A stretch of DNA of 64,000 nt from assembly GCA_913774625.1 (NCBI GenBank), contig CAJYHL010000069.1, positions 182,334 to 246,333 on the forward strand, in the 5' to 3' direction. The DNA comes from an uncultured Acidovorax sp. (GTDB taxonomy: Bacteria > Pseudomonadota > Gammaproteobacteria > Burkholderiales > Burkholderiaceae_C). The position numbers and the translations under genes are program-made. Under the pieces are notes generated by a model, which was not told the origin of the DNA, did no database searches, and saw only the letters and a list, made by a program, of their open reading frames with translations. This document shows, in pieces, positions 33,262-41,730 of the stretch. Every line of letters begins with the position of its first letter. Positions within the stretch are counted from its first letter, which is position 1.

Positions 33262-33822
33262 ATGGTCTTCTCCATGTCCGCTTTCGCCCATTGCAGCGCC
33301 CGTTGGGCTGCCATCCTGTTGACCGGTGCCGGCCTTGCGGCATGCAGCACGGTCGACAATGTCAGCAACCGCGTGTCCAGCGTGGTCACCCCCTACAAGG
33401 TGGACGTGGTGCAGGGCAACTTCGTGTCCCGCGAACAGGTGCAGGCGCTGCAGCCGGGCATGACCCGCCAGCAGGTCAAGGAAATCCTGGGCACGCCCCT
33501 GGTCACCAGCCTGTTCCACGGCGACCGTTGGGACTACGTCTTCACCTTGAAGCGCCCCGGCGTCGATGTGCAGGAGCGCAAGCTCACCGTGTTCTTCAAG
33601 GGTGACGCCTTCGATCGCGTGGAAGGCGACGAGATGCCGACCGAGGCCGAATTCGTCGCCTCGCTGGGCTCCAAACGCGCCAAGGCCAAGGTGCCCGAGC
33701 TCGAAGCCACCGAGGCCCAGCTGGCCCGCTTCCCCAAGGCTGCGCCCCAGGCCGAGCCGGCCGCCAGCCCCGTGCCTCCGCCGCCTTCGAGCTACCCGCC
33801 GCTCGAATCCTCCACCCGCTGA
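33262..33822 (+). CDS. bamE: outer membrane protein assembly factor BamE (SmpA/OmlA)
   Basis: Outer-membrane lipoprotein of the BAM complex, which inserts beta-barrels. Its 186 residues have a lipobox GLAAC, then [38 protein letters not shown] and [12 protein letters not shown], all BamE hallmarks, plus a Pro-rich tail of about 40 residues. Start is ATG 33262 or ATG 33274; the second leaves a shorter, still complete signal. It is divergent from fur. Confidence 0.92.
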   Translation: MVFSMSAFAHCSARWAAILLTGAGLAACSTVDNVSNRVSSVVTPYKVDVVQGNFVSREQVQALQPGMTRQQVKEILGTPLVTSLFHGDRWDYVFTLKRPGVDVQERKLTVFFKGDAFDRVEGDEMPTEAEFVASLGSKRAKAKVPELEATEAQLARFPKAAPQAEPAASPVPPPPSSYPPLESSTR

Positions 33823-33901
33823 CCGTCCCGCCCACCCGGGCCGCAGGCATGCCGGCCTGCACCGGCGGGCTGCGGGGGCGCTGCTTATCTCTTTTGCTGC
33901 C

Positions 33902-34723
33902 ATGACCGCTTCTTCTTCCGCTTCCTGCCGCGTCGCCATCGCCGGCGCCTCCGGCCGCATGGGCCGCATGCTCATCGAGGCCCTGCGCGCCACCGAAGGC
34001 TGCGTGCTGGCCGGCGCGCTCGACGTGCCCTCCAGCCCCGCCATCGGCTCCGACGCCACGGCCTTCCTGGGCCAGGCCAGCGGCGTGCCCATCACGGCCG
34101 ACCTGCGCCAGGGCCTGCAGAACGCCGACGTGCTGATCGACTTCACCCGTCCCGAAGGCACGCTGGCGCATCTGGCGCTGTGCGCCGAACTGGGCGTGAA
34201 GGCCGTCATCGGCACCACCGGCTTCACCGAGGCGCAGAAGGCCGAGATCGCCGCCTTCGCCGAAAAGACCGCCGTGGTCTTCGCCCCCAACATGAGCGTG
34301 GGCGTGAACGTCACGCTCAAGCTGCTGGAGATGGCCGCCAAGGCGCTGTCCACCGGCTACGACATCGAGATCATCGAAGCCCACCACCGCCACAAGGTGG
34401 ATGCGCCCTCGGGCACCGCGCTCAAGATGGGCGAGGTGATCGCCGAGGCCCTGGGCCGCGACCTGAAGGACTGCGCCGTCTATGCCCGCGAAGGCGTGAC
34501 CGGCGAGCGCGACCCGTCCACCATCGGCTTCTCCGCCATCCGCGGCGGCGACATCGTGGGCGACCACACCGTGCTCTTCGCCGGCACGGGCGAGCGCATC
34601 GAGATCTCGCACAAGTCGTCCAGCCGCGCCGGCTATGCCCAGGGCAGCCTGCGCGCCGTGCAGTTCCTGCAGGCGCACCGCACCGGCCTCTTCGACATGT
34701 TCGACGTGCTCGGCCTGCGCTGA
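33902..34723 (+). CDS. dapB: 4-hydroxy-tetrahydrodipicolinate reductase
   Basis: Reduces HTPA to tetrahydrodipicolinate with NAD(P)H in lysine and diaminopimelate synthesis. The 273 residues show the nucleotide motif [38 protein letters not shown] and the catalytic [18 protein letters not shown]. The ATG at 33902 is the family start. exbB follows after 43 bp. Confidence 0.96.
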   Translation: MTASSSASCRVAIAGASGRMGRMLIEALRATEGCVLAGALDVPSSPAIGSDATAFLGQASGVPITADLRQGLQNADVLIDFTRPEGTLAHLALCAELGVKAVIGTTGFTEAQKAEIAAFAEKTAVVFAPNMSVGVNVTLKLLEMAAKALSTGYDIEIIEAHHRHKVDAPSGTALKMGEVIAEALGRDLKDCAVYAREGVTGERDPSTIGFSAIRGGDIVGDHTVLFAGTGERIEISHKSSSRAGYAQGSLRAVQFLQAHRTGLFDMFDVLGLR

Positions 34724-34766
34724 GCACGGGCGCAGGGCCACCATCCACCGACGGAAGAAGCCGCGC

Positions 34767-35450
34767 ATGGACCTGCTGCACTGGTGGCGTCAGGGCGATG
34801 CGGTCACGCAGGGCACGGCCCTGGCGCTGCTGGCCATGTCGGTCTCCAGCTGGGTCGTGATCTGCTGGAAGGCCTGGCTGCTGCGCCATGCCCGGCGCGA
34901 CGTGCAGCGCAGCGCCGCCGCCTTCTGGCAGGCGCCATCGCTCGCGGACGCGCGGCAGCGCCTGCAGCCTTTCGACCCCGATGCACTCGTCCTGCCTCTG
35001 GTCGTTGCTATTGAAGGTGTAGCGATCGATGCGGGGAGTTCCCCGGTCCCCGGCGCCACGCTGGCCACGCGCGGCAGCCGGTCGCAGCAGCTCACCCGCC
35101 TGCTGCGCGGCGCGCTGCAGGGCGTGGTGGCCCGGCTGCAGTTCGGCCAGGTGCTGCTGGCCACGGTAGGAGCCACGGCGCCCTTCGTGGGGCTGCTGGG
35201 CACCGTGTGGGGCATCTTCCATGCGCTCACCGCCATCGCGGGCGCCGGGCAGATCACCATCGAACGCGTGGCCGGCCCGGTGGGCGAGGCGCTGGTGATG
35301 ACGGCCGCGGGCCTGGCCGTCGCCCTGCCGGCCGTGCTGGCCTACAACGTGTTCGGCCGCATCCTCGGCGCGGTCGAGGCCGAGCTCGAAGGCTTCGCGC
35401 ACGACCTGCGCGAGCTGCTGCTGGACGCAGCACCCGGCGCGGGCCACTGA
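34767..35450 (+). CDS. exbB: ExbB/TolQ/MotA-family proton channel protein
   Basis: Inner-membrane proton channel subunit that energises TonB-like or Tol systems. Its 227 residues have an N-terminal membrane segment (about 15-37), a cytoplasmic loop, then two helices in the signature VGATAPFVGLLGTVWGIFHAL and EALVMTAAGLAVALPAVLAYNVF. Residues around 80-95 (AIEGVAIDAG) are encoded by an AT-rich patch matching the 17-nt repeat. exbD follows 23 bp later; no tonB gene is nearby, so TolQ-like versus ExbB-like role is open. Confidence 0.87.
   Translation: MDLLHWWRQGDAVTQGTALALLAMSVSSWVVICWKAWLLRHARRDVQRSAAAFWQAPSLADARQRLQPFDPDALVLPLVVAIEGVAIDAGSSPVPGATLATRGSRSQQLTRLLRGALQGVVARLQFGQVLLATVGATAPFVGLLGTVWGIFHALTAIAGAGQITIERVAGPVGEALVMTAAGLAVALPAVLAYNVFGRILGAVEAELEGFAHDLRELLLDAAPGAGH
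35007..35023. repeat. 17-nt repeat core inside exbB
   Basis: GCTATTGAAGGTGTAGC, the same length and ends as the intergenic cores. It is read in the same frame as the trx copy (A-I-x-x-V-A). Confidence 0.5.
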
Positions 35451-35473
35451 AGGCTCACGCCCGCGCCACCGCC

Positions 35474-35947
35474 ATGGCATTCGGCCGATTCGAGCGCAGC
35501 CCCGGGCCCCGGCCCTTCAGCGACATCAACGTCACGCCGCTGGTGGACGTGATGCTGGTGCTGGTGGTCATCTTCATCCTCACCGCGCCGCTGCTGGCCA
35601 GCTCCATCCGGCTCGACCTGCCGCGCGCCGAGGGCGTGGCGCCGGCAGGCACGCCGCCCCGGGCGATCACGCTGTCGCTGGACCGCACGGGACAGGTCTT
35701 CCTCGACGATGCGGCAGTGCCGGCCGATGCGCTCGGCGCCCGGCTGGCCCAGGCCGCCGCGCAGGCCGGCCCGGGTGCGGAGGTGCAGCTGCGCGCCGAC
35801 ACGGCCGTGCCCTATGGCCGCGTGGTGGAGGTGATGGGCGCGGCCCAGGCCGCGGGCCTCTCGCGCATCGCCTTCGTGGCCGAGCCGGCATCGCCGGGCG
35901 CAGGCACTTCGGCCTCGCAGGCCCCTGCGCCGGGCCCGGGCCGATAG
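35474..35947 (+). CDS. exbD: ExbD/TolR-family protein
   Basis: Partner of the upstream ExbB-like channel. It has 157 residues with a short cytoplasmic N-terminus, one membrane helix carrying the key Asp (INVTPLVDVMLVLVVIFIL, about 18-36) and a periplasmic domain ending RIAFVAEP, followed by a Pro/Gly/Ala-rich tail. It lies 67 bp upstream of the copper-related gene block on the same strand. Confidence 0.92.
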   Translation: MAFGRFERSPGPRPFSDINVTPLVDVMLVLVVIFILTAPLLASSIRLDLPRAEGVAPAGTPPRAITLSLDRTGQVFLDDAAVPADALGARLAQAAAQAGPGAEVQLRADTAVPYGRVVEVMGAAQAAGLSRIAFVAEPASPGAGTSASQAPAPGPGR

Positions 35948-36014
35948 GGCAGGGCGGCCCGGTTCGCGGCGCTGGACAAAATGCCCCGCCGCACCTCATG
36001 GCTTCACGGCCATA

Positions 36015-36392
36015 ATGCCGCGCATGCACCTGCTGCGCACCTCGTCGATGCTGGCCCGCCTGATCCTGGCGTGGTTCGTGTTGACCATGGGCGCGGCCAT
36101 CGCTTCGCCCCTGGTGCATCCGCAGGCCATGGAACTGGTCTGCACGACCGGCAGCAGCGCGAAGCTGGTCGTCGTGGGGGATGACGACCCCGCGGGCAAC
36201 CCGTCCGCGCATCACGCGTTGGACTGCCCCTTGTGCCTGCACTTCAGCGCACCGCCATCCCAGGCGGAGGCCTTGGCGGCCGTGCACCCGCAGCCCCTGG
36301 CCCATGCGCTGCGGCCGATCGTGGCCGCCACCCTGGCCGCGCTCGCGGGCGCGCCGCTGCCCCCGCGCGGGCCGCCCGCCTTCGTTGCCTGA
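36015..36392 (+). CDS. DUF2946-family protein (first copy)
   Basis: A 125-residue exported or membrane-anchored protein. An N-terminal hydrophobic segment (about 12-30) is followed by MELVCTTG and a central HHALDCPLCLHFS, the Cys/His pattern of DUF2946. From memory this family often lies next to copper or TonB-receptor genes; function is unknown. It opens a run of six same-strand genes to 41576 that includes MbnP, MbnH and PCuAC. A start three codons later (36024) is possible. Confidence 0.75.
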   Translation: MPRMHLLRTSSMLARLILAWFVLTMGAAIASPLVHPQAMELVCTTGSSAKLVVVGDDDPAGNPSAHHALDCPLCLHFSAPPSQAEALAAVHPQPLAHALRPIVAATLAALAGAPLPPRGPPAFVA

Positions 36393-36593
36393 GCCTGCTC
36401 CCCGCAGCCCGGTGCCGCCGCAGAAGCCTGCGCGCTGCGCCGCCTGAGCGGAGCGCCTTTCCCGCGCGCCTTCCGGCATTCCGCCCCTGCTCCGCCTGAG
36501 CCCCGCACGCCATTGCGTGCGGCGCACAGCGCGGTCGCTCCCAGGCCGGTCCGGGCGCCGGGTTTCCACGGACTCATCAGGAATCGAAACGAC

Positions 36594-36851
36594 ATGTCTC
36601 ACGACCCGTCCTCCCGGGCGCGGCTGCCCGTGCTGCGGCTGCACGGCCGCCCGTTCATCGCAGCCTTCGTCTGCGCGCATCTGGCGTTGCTGGGCGCGGC
36701 CTATGCCGCCGCCGCGCTCCAGGCCGAACGCCATGAACTGCCCGCCGATGCGCCCGCCGCCGCTGCGGCGGTGCACCACTTCGGCCGCATGACGCTGCTG
36801 CCCTTGCGTGCGCAGCGGCTGCCCGAGGCCTCCGCCTGCTGCCGCGTCTAG
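36594..36851 (+). CDS. small single-pass membrane protein of unknown function
   Basis: I do not recognise this 85-residue protein. It has a basic N-terminus, one hydrophobic helix (about 21-41: FIAAFVCAHLALLGAAYA), an Ala-rich segment with HH (about 60-61) and the C-terminal ASACCRV. The two adjacent cysteines near the end and the histidine pair are plausible metal ligands, which fits its place between two DUF2946 genes, but this is inference. The ATG at 36594 has an upstream AGGA-like site; codon use is GC-rich like the neighbours. Confidence 0.55.
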   Translation: MSHDPSSRARLPVLRLHGRPFIAAFVCAHLALLGAAYAAAALQAERHELPADAPAAAAAVHHFGRMTLLPLRAQRLPEASACCRV

Positions 36852-36867
36852 CGGCAAAAGCCTGCCC

Positions 36868-37308
36868 ATGGACCGCCGCTTCGTCCGCCGCCTGGCCTGC
36901 TGGCTGATCGTCTGGATGGCGTTCGCCAGCCTGCATTCGGCCCTGGCCGCCTCATGGCTGCTGCTGGGCGGCGGCACTGCGGGCGGCGCCCAGGTGGTCG
37001 AGGTCTGCACCAGCCAGGGCGTGCGCTGGGTGAGCCTGCAGCCGCAGCAGGACACGCAGGCGGACGCCGCCGACGACGCAGCCGGTGGCAACGGCACGGG
37101 AAGTGGCTCTGCCGACGGCCTGCCGCACTGCCCTCTGTGCCGCTTCGTGGGCGATGCGGCGCCCGATCTGGCGCGCAGCGACCTGCGCTTCGCCCGGCCC
37201 CTGCAGGACCGCGCCCCGCCGCCGGAGGCGCCCCCGCCGCCCGGCGGCGCGCTGGCCCACATCGCGCTCACGGCGCCGCCACGCGCGCCACCCGCCGCGC
37301 TGGGCTGA
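36868..37308 (+). CDS. DUF2946-family protein (second copy)
   Basis: A 146-residue paralogue of the protein at 36015. It has a signal or anchor segment (about 8-29), VVEVCTSQGVRWV, and the conserved PHCPLCRF motif, with Pro-rich regions toward the C-terminus. Cys and His spacing again suggests metal binding. The ATG at 36868 lies 17 bp after the small protein's stop, so they are probably cotranscribed. Confidence 0.75.
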   Translation: MDRRFVRRLACWLIVWMAFASLHSALAASWLLLGGGTAGGAQVVEVCTSQGVRWVSLQPQQDTQADAADDAAGGNGTGSGSADGLPHCPLCRFVGDAAPDLARSDLRFARPLQDRAPPPEAPPPPGGALAHIALTAPPRAPPAALG

Positions 37309-37474
37309 GCCGCCTGGCCGCCGCCGCTGTGGACAGCGGCGGCGGCGATGGGTCCGCTCGGCGACCGCTCCCCCTCCCGATCTTTTCCTTCCAGAGCCTG
37401 GCGCCTTGCCGGCCCTGGGCCGACTTTCCCTGGGTGCCGGCCGCTGCGCGATGCGGGGCCGGTGCCTGACTCGA

Positions 37475-38479
37475 ATGCGCATTGCCATGACTTCTTTCTT
37501 CTCTCTGCCTTCTTCATTCCGCGCCGCGAGCCGCACCGCCCTGTGCCGGGCGCTGACGCTCGCCTTGCCCGTGGCCCTGGCGGCCTGCGGTGGCGGCGGT
37601 GGCGGCGGGGGCGGTAGCGACGCTGCTGCGGCCAATCCCACGCCGACCCCCGCTCCCACGCCCGCCGGCCCCAAGAGCGTGGCCATCACCTTCGCGGCCC
37701 AGGCCGGCTCCCAGGCCGTGAAATGCGGCACGCCGATCACCGGCCTGGGCACGGGCCGGGTCGGTGCCGATCTGCACGATCTGCGCTTCTACGTGAGCAA
37801 CGTGGCCTTGCTGAACGACAAGGGCGAGGCCGTGCCCGTGACCCTGGAGGCGAGCGACTGGCAGAACCAGGACGTGGCGCTGATCGATCTGGAGGACGGC
37901 ACCGGCGCCTGCGCCGACGCGGGGACGGCCGCCATGAACCTGCAGGTCAAGGGCACGGTGCCGGTCGGCAGCTACCAGGGCCTGAAGCTCACCGTGGGCG
38001 TGCCCGCCCGCCTGAACCACACCGACTACGCCGTGGCGGCCAAGCCCATGGACGTGCAGGCCCTGGCCTGGTCCTGGCAGGCCGGCCGCAAGTTCGCGCA
38101 GATCGAGGTGAACCCCGCCGGCGGCGTGGCGCGGCCGGCTCCGGCCGCGGCGGGCAAGACCTTCTACGTGCACCTGGGCTCCACCGGCTGCACTGGCAAC
38201 CCGGTGACGGGCGAGACGGTGAGCTGCGCGCGCCCCGACCGCATGGACTTCAGCCTGCCCGACTTCGACCCGGCCCGGCAGAAGGTGGTGCTGGACCTGG
38301 CCGCGCTCTATGCCGGCACCGATCTGAACACCGACCAGGGCGGGGCGCCGGGCTGCATGTCGGGCGCCACCGACCCGGAATGCGCGCCGATCTTCAAGGT
38401 GCTGCAGCTCGATCTGGCGACCGGCCAGCCCATCAACAGCGGCAGCGGCCAGACCCTGTTCCGCGCCGAGGCGCTGTAA
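37475..38479 (+). CDS. mbnP: MbnP-family copper-binding lipoprotein
   Basis: Secreted substrate of the di-heme enzyme encoded next. A 334-residue lipoprotein (lipobox VALAAC, Cys38, Gly-rich linker) with six mature-domain cysteines (84, 146, 239, 251, 294, 303), the LHDLRFYVSNVALL segment and W-containing LAWSWQAGRKFAQIE (Trp199/Trp201). In characterised systems MbnH oxidises a tryptophan of MbnP to kynurenine and the product binds copper. Which Trp is used here is inference. Start ATG 37475 or 37487. mbnH begins 4 bp after the stop. Confidence 0.85.
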   Translation: MRIAMTSFFSLPSSFRAASRTALCRALTLALPVALAACGGGGGGGGGSDAAAANPTPTPAPTPAGPKSVAITFAAQAGSQAVKCGTPITGLGTGRVGADLHDLRFYVSNVALLNDKGEAVPVTLEASDWQNQDVALIDLEDGTGACADAGTAAMNLQVKGTVPVGSYQGLKLTVGVPARLNHTDYAVAAKPMDVQALAWSWQAGRKFAQIEVNPAGGVARPAPAAAGKTFYVHLGSTGCTGNPVTGETVSCARPDRMDFSLPDFDPARQKVVLDLAALYAGTDLNTDQGGAPGCMSGATDPECAPIFKVLQLDLATGQPINSGSGQTLFRAEAL

Positions 38480-38483
38480 CAGC

Positions 38484-39683
38484 ATGGCGCGACACCATTC
38501 GCCCCTGCGGATGGCCGCCCGGGCGGCCGGCCTGGCCGGCCTGCTCGGGGCGCTGGCCCTGGGCGGCTGCGGCGGAGGGGGCACCTCCGTCAGCGACGAC
38601 TCGGGGCGCAGCACGGGCTGGTCCTGGGCCCTGCCGGCGTTCTTCCCCACGCCCCGGGTGCCCGAGGCCAACCCCATCACCGCGCCCAAGGTGGCGCTGG
38701 GCCGCTTCCTGTTCTACGACAGGCGCCTGTCGGGCAACGGCACCCAGGCCTGCGCCAGCTGCCACATCCAGTCCAAGGCCTTCACCGACGGGCTGGCCAC
38801 CTCCATCGGCTCGACCGGGCAGCACCACCCGCGCAATGCGCAGGGGCTGGCCAACGTGGCCTACAACGCCACGCTGACCTGGGCCAACCCCTCGCTGGTC
38901 ACGCTGGAAAAGCAGATGGAGACGCCGCTCTTCGGCACCGACCCCATCGAGATGGGCGTGAACGACGGCAACAAGGACGCCATCCTGGCGCGTCTGGCGG
39001 CCGATGCCGGCTACCGCGAGCGCTTCGCGCGCGCCTACCCCGGCCAGGCCAGCCCCGTCACCTGGGGCAACGCCATCCACGCCATCGCCTCGTTCCAGCG
39101 CACCATCGTCTCGGGCGGCAGCCTCTACGACCGCTACCTGCAGGGCAAGGCCACGCTGCCGCCCGCGGCCGAGCGCGGCATGAACCTGTTCTTCGGCGAG
39201 AAGGCCGAGTGCTTCCATTGCCACAGCAGCTTCAACTTCAACGACCAGGTCGTGCACGCGGGCAGCCGCATCGTGGAAACGCCCTTCCACAACACCGGCC
39301 TCTACAACATCGGCGGCACGGGGGCCTTCCCCGAGCCCAACCGGGGCGTCTATGAATTGACGCAGCTGGTCAAGGACATGGGGCGCTTTCGCGCGCCCAG
39401 CCTGCGCAACGTGGAGGTCACCGGCCCCTACATGCATGACGGCAGCATCGCCTCGCTGGAGGAGGTGCTGGAGTTCTACGCGGCCGGCGGGCGCAACATC
39501 ACCTCGGGCCCGAATGCGGGCGACGGGCGCGCCAACCCGAACAAGAACGACTTCATCAACCGGATCGACCTCACGGCCCAGGACCGCGCGGACATCGTCG
39601 CCTTCCTCAAGACGCTGACGGACCACGATCTGCTCACCAACCCCCAACTGTCCGACCCGTTCGCGGCGGCCGGAGCGCCCTAG
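38484..39683 (+). CDS. mbnH: MbnH-family di-heme cytochrome c enzyme
   Basis: Bacterial cytochrome c peroxidase/MauG superfamily enzyme expected to modify MbnP. The 399 residues have a lipobox (ALGGC, Cys29) and two heme-attachment motifs, CASCH (90-94) and CFHCH (243-247). MbnH-type sequence continues around them: PAFFPTPRVPEANPIT, VALGRFLFYDRRLS and GPYMHDGSIASLEEV. Periplasmic or lipid-anchored. It is coupled to mbnP (4 bp) and runs directly into the next gene (TAGATG). Confidence 0.9.
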   Translation: MARHHSPLRMAARAAGLAGLLGALALGGCGGGGTSVSDDSGRSTGWSWALPAFFPTPRVPEANPITAPKVALGRFLFYDRRLSGNGTQACASCHIQSKAFTDGLATSIGSTGQHHPRNAQGLANVAYNATLTWANPSLVTLEKQMETPLFGTDPIEMGVNDGNKDAILARLAADAGYRERFARAYPGQASPVTWGNAIHAIASFQRTIVSGGSLYDRYLQGKATLPPAAERGMNLFFGEKAECFHCHSSFNFNDQVVHAGSRIVETPFHNTGLYNIGGTGAFPEPNRGVYELTQLVKDMGRFRAPSLRNVEVTGPYMHDGSIASLEEVLEFYAAGGRNITSGPNAGDGRANPNKNDFINRIDLTAQDRADIVAFLKTLTDHDLLTNPQLSDPFAAAGAP

Positions 39684-40940
39684 ATGCCAGCTGCTGCGCC
39701 ATCCCCATCACTCCTCGGCCGCACCGCCGCCGCGGTGGCCGCTGCGGCGGCCTTCTGCCTGCCGGTCCCGGTGCCTGCGCACGAGGCCGGCAGCGCCGGC
39801 ATTCCCGGCGACCCCGGCCTGCAGGTGGACGCCGCTGCCGCCGTGGGCTACCTGCATGCCAGCCGGCCCGTGCCCGCCCCGCGCCTGACGGGCATGCTGG
39901 GCCTGGGCGACACGCCCGCCGACCAGCGTGGCTGGGCGCTGGAGCACGCCACGCTGGGCGCCGGCTGGCGGCTCGCGCCCCAGCTGGGCGCGGCCATCGC
40001 GCTGGGCAAGCACGGCGGCGAGCGTGCCCACGTCGAAGCCGCCTGGGTGGAGGCCAGCCCCTCGGCCGACTCCACCTACGCGCTGGGCGCGGGCCGCAAC
40101 CGCATGCCGCTGGGTCCGGTCATCGACCAGGCCGGCCACCTGGACCGCTATGGGCAGATGCCCCTCGCCAAGCGCGCCGCCTTCAACGGCGACTGGATCG
40201 AGGACGGCGTCAACTGGGCCTGGCGGCCGCATGCCGAAGGCGCCTTCGCCTGGCTGCAGGCGGTGGACGCGGGCCTGTGGCGGGCGCGCCGCTTTCCCGG
40301 CAGCGAGGACGCGGCCTGGGCGCCCACCGTGCACGGCCGCGCCGGCTGGCAGGCCTGGGGCGACTGGGAGGCCGATGCCTTCTACAGCCGCCTCAAGCCC
40401 CAGGCGCGCGGCGCCTACGTGCAGCGCGCCAACAGCGGCCACATCCACACCGCGCCCCAGTGCAGCGCCAGCCTGCGCGACATCAGCTGCTTCGACGGCA
40501 CGGTGGACCTGCTGGGCGCCAGCGCCCGCTGGGCCACGCCGCAGCGGGGCCTGAGCCTGACGGCGGCCGGCGTGCTGCGGCGCGAGCGCGGCAGCCTCTA
40601 TTCGCAGAACGGTGACACGCGCTACAGCGGCCGCACCCGCGGCGGCTGGCTGGAAGCGCTGTGGCGGCCAGCCGAGCGATGGGAGGCCGGCGTGCGCCAG
40701 GAATGGCTGCGCAGCGACAACCGCGTGGCCGGCCCAGGCGCCGCCCTGGTGGCGGCCGATGCCAATCTGCTGCCCAACGATCCGGCCCGCCGCTTCACGG
40801 CCATGCTGGGCTGGCGCCCGCAGCCCGGCTGGCTGCTGGCGCTGGAGGCCGGCCGCGAGCGCATCGCCGGACAGGGGCAGAACCTTGTGGGGCTGCGCGT
40901 GGTCTATACGCCGGGGCCCTTGATGACCGTCCGCCGGTAG
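39684..40940 (+). CDS. predicted outer membrane beta-barrel protein of the copper locus
   Basis: A 418-residue exported protein with signal peptide (cleavage near PAHEA, about 33). It then shows many alternating aromatic/hydrophobic strands (WALEHATLGAGWRLAPQLGAAIA, YALGAGRNRMPLGPV, ADAFYSRLKPQARG, TAMLGWRPQPGWLLALEAGRERI), as in porins. The GRNRMPLGP and FNGDWIEDGVNW phrases resemble phosphate-selective-porin-like proteins. Its ATG directly abuts the mbnH stop, implying coupled translation. Transport of copper or a related ligand is inferred from context only. Confidence 0.65.
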   Translation: MPAAAPSPSLLGRTAAAVAAAAAFCLPVPVPAHEAGSAGIPGDPGLQVDAAAAVGYLHASRPVPAPRLTGMLGLGDTPADQRGWALEHATLGAGWRLAPQLGAAIALGKHGGERAHVEAAWVEASPSADSTYALGAGRNRMPLGPVIDQAGHLDRYGQMPLAKRAAFNGDWIEDGVNWAWRPHAEGAFAWLQAVDAGLWRARRFPGSEDAAWAPTVHGRAGWQAWGDWEADAFYSRLKPQARGAYVQRANSGHIHTAPQCSASLRDISCFDGTVDLLGASARWATPQRGLSLTAAGVLRRERGSLYSQNGDTRYSGRTRGGWLEALWRPAERWEAGVRQEWLRSDNRVAGPGAALVAADANLLPNDPARRFTAMLGWRPQPGWLLALEAGRERIAGQGQNLVGLRVVYTPGPLMTVRR

Positions 40941-41024
40941 CGGGCAGGTTCCGGACCGCCTGCACCTTCTTCCTTTTCATTTCCCTTTCCCTCAACCCTC
41001 TCGACTCAACAGGAGATCCATACC

Positions 41025-41576
41025 ATGCCGACCATCCATTCCTTGCGCAACGCCATCGTCCGGGGCCTTTCGCGCCGCTCCGTCCTGCACGCCGCCGCAG
41101 CCGCCGCCCTGGCGCTGGGCGCGGCCGGCGCCGCCCAGGCCCACGACTTCCGGCTGGGCCAGCTCGTCATCGACCATCCCTATGCGCCGCCGTCGCTGGC
41201 CGGCACGTCCAACGGCGTGGCCTATCTCAAGGGCATCCGCAACCAGGGCGATGCGCCCGACCGGCTGGTGTCCGCCAGCACGCCCGTGGCCGAACGGGTG
41301 GAGATCCACGAGATGACCCACGAGGGCGATGTCATGCGCATGCGCGCCGTGCCCGGCGTCGAACTGCCTGCGGGCCAGGAAGTGCAGCTGCGCAAGGGCC
41401 AGCGCTACCACCTGATGCTGCTGGGCCTGCGCCAGCCGCTCAAGGTGGGCGACCGCTTCGACCTCACGCTGAAGTTCGAGAAGGCGGGCGAGACCACGGT
41501 CAAGGTGTACGTGCAGGAGCCCAAGGCCGCTGGCGCAGGCGGCGAAGGCGGCCACGAGCACATGCATCAGCACTGA
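41025..41576 (+). CDS. PCuAC-family periplasmic copper chaperone
   Basis: Periplasmic Cu(I) carrier that typically loads the CuA or CuB site of cytochrome oxidase. The 183 residues have a twin-Arg-like signal (RRSVLHAAAAAALALG), mature start near HDFRLGQL and the family ligands His95/Met97 (EIHEM), Met106, His129 and Met131 (YHLMLLGL). The C-terminus adds a His/Met-rich tail, HEHMHQH, another likely metal site. It closes the six-gene copper block; the ATG follows an AGGAG site. Confidence 0.92.
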   Translation: MPTIHSLRNAIVRGLSRRSVLHAAAAAALALGAAGAAQAHDFRLGQLVIDHPYAPPSLAGTSNGVAYLKGIRNQGDAPDRLVSASTPVAERVEIHEMTHEGDVMRMRAVPGVELPAGQEVQLRKGQRYHLMLLGLRQPLKVGDRFDLTLKFEKAGETTVKVYVQEPKAAGAGGEGGHEHMHQH

Positions 41577-41730
41577 TGCTCCGGGCCGCCGGCATGTGCC
41601 GGCCATGCGGGCGGCCGGCAGGGGCTGAAAGGGAGGGCGCGCGCGGCTCATCAGCCTAAAATCGCCGGCTGGTTTCCGCTTATCCCTCCCTTCTTCTTCC
41701 GCGGCCGCGCCCCACCGGCCCCGCCTATCC

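Noticed and set aside
36015..41576. Possible methanobactin biosynthesis operon
   Set aside because: MbnP and MbnH are present but no MbnB/MbnC-like genes or 20-30-residue Cys-containing precursor peptide could be found nearby.
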